The translations under genes and the position numbers were made by a program. The notes beneath the pieces were generated by a model. That model was not told the origin of the DNA and searched no databases. It was given only the letters and a program-made list of their open reading frames with translations. Below are positions 8,254 through 15,265 of a stretch of 64,000 nt of DNA, in pieces; within the stretch, counting starts at the first letter, position 1, and each line of letters opens with the position of its first letter. Source of the DNA: Methylobacterium adhaesivum (GTDB lineage Bacteria; Pseudomonadota; Alphaproteobacteria; Rhizobiales; Beijerinckiaceae); the NCBI RefSeq assembly GCF_022179065.1, contig NZ_BPQD01000001.1, forward strand, positions 62,001-126,000, given 5' to 3'.

Positions 8254-8500
8254 CAAAGATTTGGTGCCAGGAAAAGGTTTGGACGCGGTGCGAGGAGAAG
8301 GCTTGCTCTCGCCGGTGGCACCGAAGGCGTGACCGGCGATCAGGTCTGGTGGTTCTTGATCCCAACTCACGAGGCTCCGGGCCTCTCTCCGTGGTCGGCA
8401 CGCAATCTGTCGCAGGATCGCATACCGAGGCGTGCGTGCCTCCCCCCCCTCGCCCAGCGCGTCCGACGACCCGCGGGGCGAGGGCAGTGGCGATCGCCCG

Positions 8501-8797
8501 TCAGTTCCGCGCGCCCTGCGAGGCGCCGATGCCGCCGAGCCCCACCCCGGTGTTGGCGCTGCGGCCGGTGCCGCCGCCCATGTTGCCCATGCCGCCGTGG
8601 AGACTGCTGATGCCCTGGCTGCGGAAGGCGCCGTTGGGGTCGCGCCGCGCCGGCCCGCGGGGGATCTCGATGATCTGCTCCGGCGCCCGGAAGCTCGGGG
8701 CGGGACTGAGCGCGTTCCAGGCGCGGCTCTGCGCGACGGCGGTGCCCCCGAGGGCGAGGAGCTGGGCGGCGGCGGCGAGAATGACGACGGTCTTCAT
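8501..8797 (-). CDS. Small secreted hypothetical protein
   Basis: A 98-residue protein with a clear signal peptide (MKTVVILAAAAQLLALGGTAVAQ, cleavage likely after AVA at about residue 22). The mature part has an EQIIEIPRGPARR segment and a Gly/Met-rich tail (GGMGNMGGGTGRSANTG). No family is recognised. It is probably periplasmic. The ribosome-binding region GGAAGAGC lies directly upstream of ATG 8797, and a perfect palindrome sits just ahead of it at 8813-8844. It diverges from the DUF1236 gene. Confidence 0.65.
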   Translation of the reverse strand: MKTVVILAAAAQLLALGGTAVAQSRAWNALSPAPSFRAPEQIIEIPRGPARRDPNGAFRSQGISSLHGGMGNMGGGTGRSANTGVGLGGIGASQGARN

Positions 8798-8812
8798 GAT
8801 GCTCTTCCGTGC

Positions 8813-8844
8813 GAGTGGTCCATATCTTCATCAACGGACCACTC
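8813..8844 (-). promoter_or_regulatory. Palindrome upstream of the small secreted-protein gene
   Basis: GAGTGGTCC-N14-GGACCACTC, perfect 9-bp arms, 15 bp before the start at 8797 and immediately before its ribosome-binding site. It could be an operator or a leader stem-loop. No cognate regulator is identified. Confidence 0.45.
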
Positions 8845-9086
8845 AATTTGCCTAATCCTTAGGCCGCATCGCACAAAACAGCGCCAACGTGCCTCCTCGC
8901 ACATCACTGAATCCAGTTTGGGATGACGGCGCGGCGATGGAGAAACCCGTGCCGGGCAGGCCGTCGGCCACACGAAACCGCCGGGCGACGATTTTTCCGC
9001 ATCCCTTTCGCGGGTGGCACGTTGTGGCCCGGAGACCCGGCCGCGTGTCACCTCGACGCGGGCCGACAGTTCAGGAGACCCGATTC

Positions 9087-9512
9087 ATGTCGCTCAAGTC
9101 CACGACTCTCACGTCGCTTCTGGCCGCGTCCGTCCTCGCGCTGAGCCTGCCCATGGCGGCCCAGGCCCAGGGCCTCGTGCGCGGCGCCGAGCGCGGCGCG
9201 CAGGACGGCGCCGATGCGGCCGGCCCCCTCGGTGCCATCGTGGGCGGCGCCGTCGGTGCGGCCACCGGCACGGTCGGCGGTATTCTCGGCATCGACGACC
9301 GCCCGCGCTTCCGCCAGTACGTCACCCGCGAGCGTCGCCCGTCCTACGCCTATGACGGCGATGTCCGCGTCGGCTCCGTGCTGCCGGGCACGGGCGTGAC
9401 CTATTACGACGTGCCGGATGAGTACAATGCCCGCGGCGCCCGCTACACTATCGTCAACGAGCGCCCGGTCCTCGTCGATCGCAGCCACCGGATCGTCGAA
9501 GTCATCGACTGA
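9087..9512 (+). CDS. DUF1236-type secreted protein
   Basis: A 141-residue exported protein. The signal peptide runs MSLKSTTLTSLLAASVLALS to about AQAQ (residue 28). It is followed by a Gly/Ala-rich stretch (GAIVGGAVGAATGTVGG) that could sit in or against the membrane. The C-terminal half (GSVLPGTGVTYYDVPDEY, then YTIVNERPVLVDRSHRIVEVI) matches DUF1236-type beta domains common in Rhizobiales. Function is unknown. The ATG at 9087 has the strong site AGGAGA eight bases upstream. A good intrinsic terminator follows the stop. Confidence 0.82.
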   Translation: MSLKSTTLTSLLAASVLALSLPMAAQAQGLVRGAERGAQDGADAAGPLGAIVGGAVGAATGTVGGILGIDDRPRFRQYVTRERRPSYAYDGDVRVGSVLPGTGVTYYDVPDEYNARGARYTIVNERPVLVDRSHRIVEVID

Positions 9513-9534
9513 TCCCGCCCCACGGCGAGACTGG

Positions 9535-9563
9535 AAAAGCCCCCGGCGACGGGGGCTTTTTCT
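9535..9563 (+). terminator. Rho-independent terminator
   Basis: AAAAGCCCCC-N6-GGGGGCTTTT followed by T-rich sequence, 22 bp after the DUF1236 stop. This is the clearest intrinsic terminator in the window. The A/T flanks make it potentially bidirectional. Confidence 0.9.
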
Positions 9564-9571
9564 TGCGCGGC

Positions 9572-9597
9572 GCAACGGTTGCGCGGTCCGGATCGTT
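9572..9597 (+). promoter_or_regulatory. Candidate sigma-EcfG promoter (one mismatch)
   Basis: GCAAC-N17-CGTT against the consensus GGAAC-N16/17-CGTT, ending 32 bp before the NepR-like gene at 9630. One mismatch lies in the -35 element. If real, the NepR-like protein would be under feedback control by the stress sigma factor. Confidence 0.3.
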
Positions 9598-9629
9598 GAT
9601 CAAACCTGCGCGATCAGGAGAGACGAGCC

Positions 9630-9881
9630 GTGAGCGACCATCCCCATCCCGATGCGGCCCTGCCCGAGCCGGTGCGCGACCATCTCGGCCAGCAGCTCCG
9701 CTCGGTCTTCACCACGCAGGAGGCCGTGCCGGAATATCTCGGCGACCCCGTGGTGCCGGAGGAATTCGGGCCGCAGCTCAAGCGCCTGGAGACCCGCCTC
9801 AAGACCCATGAGGAGGGCACCGGCGCCGTCGAGCAGGCCCTGGACGGGCTCCTCGACGACCTGACCCGCAAGACGCCGTAG
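9630..9881 (+). CDS. Small NepR-like protein (putative anti-sigma)
   Basis: An 83-residue acidic, mostly helical protein from a GTG start at 9630, with AGGAGAG 9-15 bases upstream. Residues 15-27 (VRDHLGQQLRSVF) followed by PEEFGPQLKRLE (43-54) repeat the pattern found at the N terminus of the sigma factor at 6814 (RTHLGEHLRTVY and PSRFAELIEKLE). This is the helix-helix plan of NepR, which binds sigma-EcfG. The linker between the helices is longer than in classical NepR, so homology is probable rather than certain. It converges on mscL with a single base between the stop codons. Confidence 0.6.
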   Translation: MSDHPHPDAALPEPVRDHLGQQLRSVFTTQEAVPEYLGDPVVPEEFGPQLKRLETRLKTHEEGTGAVEQALDGLLDDLTRKTP

Positions 9882-9882
9882 A

Positions 9883-10305
9883 TCAGCGGGCGGGCTTCGT
9901 CGCCAGCAGATCGCGGATCTCGGTGAGGATCTTGACGTCGGCCGGCACCTCGGGGGCGGGCTTGGCCTCCTCGCGGCTGACGAGGCGGTTCATGGCCCGG
10001 ATCACGAGGAACAGCACGAAGGCGACGATCATGAAGTTCAGCGCGACGGTGATGAACTGGCCGTAGCCGATCACCGCGCCCTGCTTCTTCGCGTCGGCAT
10101 AGGCCGCGCCCTTCTGCACGCTCGACGACAGGCTGATGTAGTAGTTCGAGAAATCGAGGCCGCCCGTGATGGCGCCGATGATCGGCATGAACACGTCCTG
10201 CACCGCCGAAGTGACGATAGCGCCGAACGCCGCGCCGATGATCACGCCCACCGCGAGATCGACGACGTTGCCGCGCAGGGCGAATTTCTTGAATTCTTCG
10301 AGCAT
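9883..10305 (-). CDS. mscL: Large-conductance mechanosensitive channel
   Basis: A 140-residue inner-membrane channel that opens under membrane tension to release solutes during hypo-osmotic shock. The amphipathic N-terminal helix ([20 protein letters not shown]) and first pore helix ([17 protein letters not shown]) are canonical. The second membrane helix ([19 protein letters not shown]) and the C-terminal cytoplasmic helix bundle ([11 protein letters not shown]) follow. Length is as expected. It lies 69 bp downstream of pssA on the same strand and could be cotranscribed with psd-pssA. Confidence 0.97.
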   Translation of the reverse strand: MLEEFKKFALRGNVVDLAVGVIIGAAFGAIVTSAVQDVFMPIIGAITGGLDFSNYYISLSSSVQKGAAYADAKKQGAVIGYGQFITVALNFMIVAFVLFLVIRAMNRLVSREEAKPAPEVPADVKILTEIRDLLATKPAR

Positions 10306-10374
10306 CGAGACCCTCCACGCCGCATTCCGGCGCGAAGGGTACGGGAGACGCCCCGTCGGCGACAGGCCGGGCGG

Positions 10375-11256
10375 TCAGCTGTCCACGGCGCGATCGCGCT
10401 CGGAGCCGCCGGGGTCGCGGTCGTCGAGGGCCGGCGGGCGCGCGGCCGCCAGGGCTTCGCCCTTCGCCTCGCTCTTGGCCCGGCGGCGATACTGCGCCGC
10501 GCCGATGGGCAGGGTGACGAGGTAGCCCAGGGCCAGGGCCACCATCGCCTCGAACGGGTAGGCGATGAGCAGGCCGAAGGCGACGACGCCCAGCAGGAAG
10601 ATCGGCAGCACGGCCTCGCGCGGCACCCGCTTGCCCACCGTCTTGCCCGAGAAGGTCGGCACCGTGGAGACGACGAGGAGCGCGATGCAGAGCATGTAGC
10701 CGAGCACCACGGGGGCGGCCCAGCGTTCCAGCGGCAGGCCGAGGAAGTGCAGGTAGAGCGGCAGCAGCACGGTGAGCGCCCCGGCCGGCGCCGGCATGCC
10801 GACGAAAAAGTCCTTCTTCCAGGCCGGGCGGTTGGGGTCGTCCAGCATGGCGTTGAAGCGGGCGAGCCGGAGCGCCATGGCGATGGCGAAGACGAGGGCG
10901 ACGATCCAGCCCACCGATTTCAGCTCCTTCAGGGCGAACCCGTAGAGGATCAGCGCCGGGGCGCAGCCGAAATTGACGAAGTCGGCCAGCGAATCGAGTT
11001 CGGCGCCGAAGCGCGAGGTGCCCTTGAGCATCCGCGCCACGCGCCCGTCGATGCCGTCGAGGAAGGCGGCGGCCACGATGGCGATGACGGCGGGCTCGAA
11101 CTTGCCCTCGAAGGCGAGGCGGATGGCGGTGAGCCCGAGGCAGAGCGCCATCAGGGTGATCATGTTCGGCGCGATCATCCGGAACGGCACCGGCTTGAAC
11201 CGGCGCGGCCGGGGCTCGTTGGCATCGGGCGCGAAGGGCGGGAAGAGGTCGTCCAT
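10375..11256 (-). CDS. pssA: CDP-diacylglycerol--serine O-phosphatidyltransferase
   Basis: Makes phosphatidylserine from CDP-diacylglycerol and serine, the first committed step to phosphatidylethanolamine. The 293-residue membrane protein carries the CDP-alcohol phosphotransferase motif, seen as DGIDGRVARML followed by FGAELDSLADF (D-G-x2-A/G-R-x8-G-x3-D-x3-D pattern). About seven hydrophobic segments follow. The C-terminal tail is charged and cytoplasmic. ATG 11256 lies 11 bp after the psd stop, so the two genes form an operon in pathway-enzyme order. A longer frame upstream overlaps psd and is not used. Confidence 0.95.
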   Translation of the reverse strand: MDDLFPPFAPDANEPRPRRFKPVPFRMIAPNMITLMALCLGLTAIRLAFEGKFEPAVIAIVAAAFLDGIDGRVARMLKGTSRFGAELDSLADFVNFGCAPALILYGFALKELKSVGWIVALVFAIAMALRLARFNAMLDDPNRPAWKKDFFVGMPAPAGALTVLLPLYLHFLGLPLERWAAPVVLGYMLCIALLVVSTVPTFSGKTVGKRVPREAVLPIFLLGVVAFGLLIAYPFEAMVALALGYLVTLPIGAAQYRRRAKSEAKGEALAAARPPALDDRDPGGSERDRAVDS

Positions 11257-11267
11257 GGCGGGTCCCC

Positions 11268-11978
11268 TCAGATGCGGCGGAACGTGCGCTCGGGTCCGCC
11301 GGCGAGATCCGCCAGCACGGTCTCGCCCGCCACCGCCTTCTGGCCGAGGCCGACGAGGACGCGGGTGCCCACGGGCAGGTAGACGTCGACACGCGAGCCG
11401 AAGCGGATGAGGCCGAAGCGCTCGCCGACGTTCAGGGTGTCGTTGGCGTGGACCCAGCCGACGATGCGGCGCGCCACGAGGCCGGCGATCTGCACCACGC
11501 CGATACGCAGGGGCCGGCCCCCGTGGGTGGTCTCCATCACGAGGCCGTTGCGCTCGTTGTCGTCGCTGGCCTTGTCGAGTTCGGCGTTGAGGAACAGGCC
11601 CGGCGTGTAGTGGATCTGCCCGATGCGGCCCGTCACCGGCACGCGGTTCACGTGGCAATCGAACACGTTCATGAACACCGAGATGCGCAGCATCGGCTCC
11701 TGGGGCAGGTCGAGCTCAGGGGGCGGCAGCACGGTGGAGATGAGGTTCACCCGGCCATCGGCCGGCGACACGATGAGCCCGTCGCCCACGGGCGTGACGC
11801 GCTCCGGATCGCGAAAAAAGTAGCACACCCACAGGGTGAGGATGAGGAAGATCCAGCCGAAGAACTGGGCGAAGTACCCGCCGATCACCGTCAGCACGAT
11901 GCCGATGAGGATGAACGGATAGCCCTCCTTGTGGATCGGCACGAGGGTTCGGCGAATCGTCTCGAGGAGGTCGGACAT
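11268..11978 (-). CDS. psd: Phosphatidylserine decarboxylase proenzyme
   Basis: Converts phosphatidylserine to phosphatidylethanolamine. The 236-residue short-form enzyme has an N-terminal hydrophobic hairpin (residues about 20-55) anchoring it to the inner membrane. The FRDPER and SPADGRV motifs and the self-cleavage site RFGSRVDVY are present, with Gly194-Ser195 expected to split into beta and alpha chains and generate the pyruvoyl group. ATG 11978 gives the normal start ([19 protein letters not shown]). The open frame upstream is non-homologous. First gene of the psd-pssA operon. Confidence 0.95.
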   Translation of the reverse strand: MSDLLETIRRTLVPIHKEGYPFILIGIVLTVIGGYFAQFFGWIFLILTLWVCYFFRDPERVTPVGDGLIVSPADGRVNLISTVLPPPELDLPQEPMLRISVFMNVFDCHVNRVPVTGRIGQIHYTPGLFLNAELDKASDDNERNGLVMETTHGGRPLRIGVVQIAGLVARRIVGWVHANDTLNVGERFGLIRFGSRVDVYLPVGTRVLVGLGQKAVAGETVLADLAGGPERTFRRI

Positions 11979-12066
11979 GCGGTCTTTCGGAGCGAGGCCC
12001 GAAACGGGCGCGGGCGGGAATCCGGACTCCGCGCGATGGCAGGCGGGCGCGCGCGCGTCAACCTCA

Positions 12067-12100
12067 GGCGTGATAAGTGTGGCTTTACACTTATCACGCC
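12067..12100 (+). promoter_or_regulatory. higBA operator palindrome
   Basis: GGCGTGATAAGTGT-N6-ACACTTATCACGCC, a perfect 14-bp-arm inverted repeat 20 bp upstream of higB. Toxin-antitoxin operons are usually autorepressed by the antitoxin, alone or with toxin, at such a site, and it overlaps the likely -35 region. It also lies upstream of the divergent psd gene and could affect it. Confidence 0.75.
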
Positions 12101-12112
12101 ATTCGGCATAGT
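12085..12112 (+). promoter_or_regulatory. Candidate higBA promoter giving a nearly leaderless mRNA
   Basis: TTACAC-N16-CATAGT (4/6 matches in each box to the sigma-70 consensus). The -35 box falls in the right arm of the palindrome. Transcription would start within a few bases of the higB ATG at 12121, which has no Shine-Dalgarno sequence, so the toxin message may be leaderless. Confidence 0.4.
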
Positions 12113-12120
12113 GCGGCCTC

Positions 12121-12411
12121 ATGAAGATCAGGAACGTCCGGCATAAGGGGCTGCGTCGGTTTCTGGAGGCGGACGACAGTTCCGGCCTTCCCGCTGCCGT
12201 CGTTCCCAAAATCCGCATCATCCTGGCCTTCCTGTTGGCCATGATGGACGAGGAGGAATTGCGGACACTCCCGGTCTGGAAGCCGCATCAACTGACCGGC
12301 AACCGCGCAGGCACCTGGACCCTGCACGTGACGAAGAACTGGCGCATCACGTTCGCCGTCGACCATGACGAGATCGAGATCATCGATCTGGACTACGAGG
12401 ACTATCACTGA
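12121..12411 (+). CDS. higB: HigB-like toxin (RelE/ParE superfamily mRNA interferase)
   Basis: A 96-residue toxin of the HigB family, expected to cleave mRNA on the ribosome when its antitoxin is lost. The central blocks [12 protein letters not shown]-like (here [12 protein letters not shown]), [14 protein letters not shown] and the C-terminal DLDYEDYH are family hallmarks. The protein is at the usual length. The toxin gene precedes the antitoxin gene (32-bp gap), the order characteristic of higBA rather than relBE. No ribosome-binding site is visible ahead of the ATG, in keeping with low basal synthesis. Confidence 0.9.
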   Translation: MKIRNVRHKGLRRFLEADDSSGLPAAVVPKIRIILAFLLAMMDEEELRTLPVWKPHQLTGNRAGTWTLHVTKNWRITFAVDHDEIEIIDLDYEDYH

Positions 12412-12443
12412 GGGCTGCGCGCGACCCCAAGGAGGGAGACACA

Positions 12444-12770
12444 GTGACCGATCACGGTATCAGAATGAAAAACCCGGCCCATCCGGGTGGGTTCGTTCGC
12501 GAAATTACGGAAGAACTCGGGCTATCGGTTACAGACGCGGCCGTCGCTCTTGGTGTGACCCGCCCGGCCCTGTCCAATCTGGTCAACGAGCGGGCCGCTC
12601 TGTCGCCCGAGATGGCCCTACGCATCGAGAAAGCCTTCGGCGTGTCGATGGAGACGTTGATGCGGATGCAGACTAATTTCGATATCGCCCAGGCCCGCAG
12701 TCGGGGAAATGAAATTCTAGTCGAACGGTATGCCCCGAAAGACTCTATAAATCCAGACATGACTCAATAA
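12444..12770 (+). CDS. higA: HigA-like antitoxin, XRE-family DNA-binding protein
   Basis: A 108-residue protein with a helix-turn-helix domain of the HigA type (residues about 10-80). The start (NPAHPGGFVREITEELGLS) is diagnostic of VapI/HigA antitoxins, followed by the recognition-helix region VTRPALSNLVNERAALS and PEMALRIEKAFGVS. It should neutralise HigB and repress the operon at the palindrome at 12067-12100. It begins with GTG at 12444 behind a strong GGAGGGAG, so the antitoxin is probably translated better than the toxin. Confidence 0.92.
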   Translation: MTDHGIRMKNPAHPGGFVREITEELGLSVTDAAVALGVTRPALSNLVNERAALSPEMALRIEKAFGVSMETLMRMQTNFDIAQARSRGNEILVERYAPKDSINPDMTQ

Positions 12771-12835
12771 GCTAAAGTACCGTGAATTTTTTGATCTTAA
12801 CTTTGAATAGAACAATGAGCCATTTTCCACGCTGC

Positions 12836-13768
12836 CTAAGCGGTCAAGATTTCTTGAATGCCGAACCCTTCTATAGCTTTTACTGCTCCCACTAATGGAC
12901 TTATATTCATATCTTCACTAAAAAACATAATTTCCGATCCAGCCCCATGCGAACGGGCGCTGTATCCAATAGCATAAATACCAAACCGATGATTCCTATA
13001 TAAATTCTTTATTTCTGGGACATTGTCATAAGAAACAATCCAATTTCTCTTCTTTAAGTGCTCGTCTACGAATTTCGCAACCACAGAGTGGCTTTCGTGC
13101 TTGTAGAAATCATAATACAAATCCCTACCTTTTTTATAATAGGGCGGATCGAGATAAATCAGTGACTTGTCAGACAAGCTCGGATTTATCTCCGTCATAA
13201 AATCAATAGCATCTAAGTTAAATAGATTTATCCTATGCCTTATCTTCGCTATCGACATAATACGAAATATGAGTTCGTCTTTGTTGAGTCTTGCATCAAT
13301 TCCCCAAGAACCGGCTTGGGCACGTCCTCCGATAATACCGGCATTTAGAATACCTGATCGGTTCGTGCGGTTGAGAAAGAACGTAGCAAATCCCAAATCA
13401 AATTTGCTGTGCTCATTCGGTCTGGCGAATATAGCTTTCTGCTTATCCCAAACAGAAACATTAATAGGAGTTTCTGCAATCGTTTTACAGAAATTTTCTG
13501 GATGATTTAAGACGCTATCCCAAAAAGCATGAATATGCTGACTAATATCATTTATGAATACCTCTGAAACGTACTCATGAAAAAGCAACTCAAGAGCAAT
13601 TGCAGCCCCCCCTGCGTAGGGCTCTGCATACTGACCGTCTAATAGATTATTGTCTTTCAACAACCTCTTTACATAGGCAGCAAGCTTTCCCTTACCGCCA
13701 GGATACCTTAGCGGTGTAAAATTGATCAAATTACGCACGCGCGGCGCATTCAAAACAGGCTCTTTCAC
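12836..13768 (-). CDS. D12-class (Dam-like) DNA N6-adenine methyltransferase
   Basis: A 310-residue member of the D12 class. Motif X is PLRYPGGKGKL (residues about 19-29). The AdoMet-binding motif I is AEPYAGGAAIALE (48-60), then FFLNRTNRSG (about 131-140). The catalytic motif IV is DPPYY (207-211), so the product should be N6-methyladenine. The target sequence cannot be read from the gene. GTG 13768 was chosen because it overlaps the TGA of the ParB-like gene by four bases (GTGA), typical of translational coupling. An in-frame GTG at 13807 would add 13 residues without domain content. The gene is strongly AT-rich, unlike the core genome. No restriction endonuclease is adjacent, so it is an orphan methyltransferase or works with the ParB-like protein. 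Confidence 0.9.
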   Translation of the reverse strand: MKEPVLNAPRVRNLINFTPLRYPGGKGKLAAYVKRLLKDNNLLDGQYAEPYAGGAAIALELLFHEYVSEVFINDISQHIHAFWDSVLNHPENFCKTIAETPINVSVWDKQKAIFARPNEHSKFDLGFATFFLNRTNRSGILNAGIIGGRAQAGSWGIDARLNKDELIFRIMSIAKIRHRINLFNLDAIDFMTEINPSLSDKSLIYLDPPYYKKGRDLYYDFYKHESHSVVAKFVDEHLKKRNWIVSYDNVPEIKNLYRNHRFGIYAIGYSARSHGAGSEIMFFSEDMNISPLVGAVKAIEGFGIQEILTA

Positions 13769-15120
13769 TTCCAAATCGCCTTGAAGAAAGCCTGTGCATT
13801 GTTCCACGCGACTTCGAGCTCTCTCTTAGTAGGCGTGTGAAAAGAGCTATGCACGTAGTCGTGAAGCGTATTGATGTAAAGTGGGCTACGATTGTTGTCG
13901 ATACCTTTTTTTACAGGCTCAACGGTATTTTTTGGTGTGCCGGACGATATGAGATGCTTTACAACCTCTTCTACCTTGGTCCTCAGATTTTTATCCCGCT
14001 GATGACCGCCTTTATCAATCTCAACAAGAGGCACTGAAATTTGAGTCAAATAATGATCGACTGAAAGCTCAATAAAAACTCTAAATAGCACCGAAATCGA
14101 ATGAGGATATTCCTCAAGGTTGAGCTTACGTAACTCTTTTGCAATTTCCGCTATTTTTGGGTTTGAGACAGTTAGATAGCAGTCGCGCGGAATAAGGGCC
14201 GTTCGTTTAATTTCACGCGTTTTCTTGGAAGGCTGTGCCTTAGGTTGGGCAGGCGGCTCAACTGGCAGCTCTTTTTCTTCAAGATTTTCGACTGACGTGA
14301 TGCTGGAAGTCCGTTTCGTTAAATCCGGAAGATCATTTCCCAGTTTATTAATATAATTGACCTGCTGCTCTTTGCTTTTTAGATTTGTTACATTGATTTT
14401 CGATTTTGCCAAATCTAGAATAATCCTGCGAAGTGGCTTGACGACTTCAGACAAAGGGAGATCTGTTTTCAGTTTTAAGTCCGAAACCTCTACGCCTATA
14501 GCTTTGCGCACATCAGGCGTCGACAGTAATCGATCAAGTGTTGTAATTGGAAATCGATCTGCCAGCTCTTCCTTTTCTTCGTCAGTTAAGTCTCCATGCT
14601 CTCTAACAAACTCGAATGCCTGAAGAGCTGGATCACTCCCCCTAAATCTGGATGTTTGAACGCCTTCCCAACGTACAATCCCGCGCCCCTTATTTTCTCC
14701 AGTATGCCGCTGGTTAATCCAGCTCGCCCCCTCTGAACGCTCCTGAACCTCAAAACAATCAATCGGTTCTATGTTTTTTAGATCGAAATCTTGTGACAAC
14801 CTTTGAAAGTGCTTTTTTACGGGAAGACGGATCTCTAAATCATTTAAAACTGCAGGATTATTTAGGATCTGAAGCGCGGAAAATCGCCGATTCCCTTCTA
14901 AGATCGTGTATTTTTTAGGCTTGTCAGATGCTTTGAGCACAAGCCAACGGTCCATTGGATTAAGGCCGTCCTCAATAATACTCTCTGCTAATACTACCAG
15001 CTTCAAGTCCTGATCATCAATGATCTTTTGAAGAGCCTCTCGGAGACTATCAGAACGACTGATCCGAGGATTCTGCAAATCAAGCTGCAGGTCTTTAAGT
15101 CTTAACCGTATTCCGGCCAT
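13765..15120 (-). CDS. ParB/Srx-fold protein with extra C-terminal domain, partner of the methyltransferase
   Basis: A 451-residue protein. Residues about 5-95 match the ParB N-terminal fold: LAESIIEDGLNP (44-55) corresponds to ParB box I, and EGNRRFSAL (75-83) corresponds to box II (GERRxxA), the nucleotide-contacting motif. Residues 260-300 are a charged Pro/Lys-rich linker. The last 120 residues are helical with FRVFIELSVDHYL and a terminal YINTLHDYVHSSFHTP segment that I cannot assign. It is not a plasmid partition ParB: no ParA gene and no central ParB helix-turn-helix are obvious. The start ATG 15120 has GGAGGAAA upstream. The stop overlaps the methyltransferase start. A role in DNA modification or defence is inferred from this pairing. 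Confidence 0.75.
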   Translation of the reverse strand: MAGIRLRLKDLQLDLQNPRISRSDSLREALQKIIDDQDLKLVVLAESIIEDGLNPMDRWLVLKASDKPKKYTILEGNRRFSALQILNNPAVLNDLEIRLPVKKHFQRLSQDFDLKNIEPIDCFEVQERSEGASWINQRHTGENKGRGIVRWEGVQTSRFRGSDPALQAFEFVREHGDLTDEEKEELADRFPITTLDRLLSTPDVRKAIGVEVSDLKLKTDLPLSEVVKPLRRIILDLAKSKINVTNLKSKEQQVNYINKLGNDLPDLTKRTSSITSVENLEEKELPVEPPAQPKAQPSKKTREIKRTALIPRDCYLTVSNPKIAEIAKELRKLNLEEYPHSISVLFRVFIELSVDHYLTQISVPLVEIDKGGHQRDKNLRTKVEEVVKHLISSGTPKNTVEPVKKGIDNNRSPLYINTLHDYVHSSFHTPTKRELEVAWNNAQAFFKAIWK

Positions 15121-15265
15121 GGCATTTCCTCCCAGCCGGATTAAACGCGACTAGGCGGCGTTTTGAAATACAAAATCTCGCTCACGTTGCATTCCGGCTT
15201 GGATCGCTAAAATTCACCGATATCGTTGCAATACGGCAACATCTCCCGAGTGGGATAGCTAGAAC

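Larger units (their letters stand above)
12771..15265. other. AT-rich accessory island
   Basis: Base composition drops sharply between the higA stop and the Atm1-type ABC gene. For example, 14341-14400 contains only 16 G or C among 60 bases, against the strongly GC-rich core genes on both sides. The island holds two minus-strand genes (ParB-like protein and DNA adenine methyltransferase). No integrase, transposase, terminal repeats or tRNA target were found, so how it entered is unknown. higBA sits at its left edge. Confidence 0.6.

Noticed and set aside
13765-15120. Plasmid-type ParB and partition locus
   Set aside because: No ParA gene, no parS-like repeats, no ParB helix-turn-helix core seen, and the partner gene is a methyltransferase.
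12771-15265. Prophage or integrative element
   Set aside because: No integrase, transposase, structural phage genes, tRNA target or flanking direct repeats were found, so only an AT-rich island is claimed.
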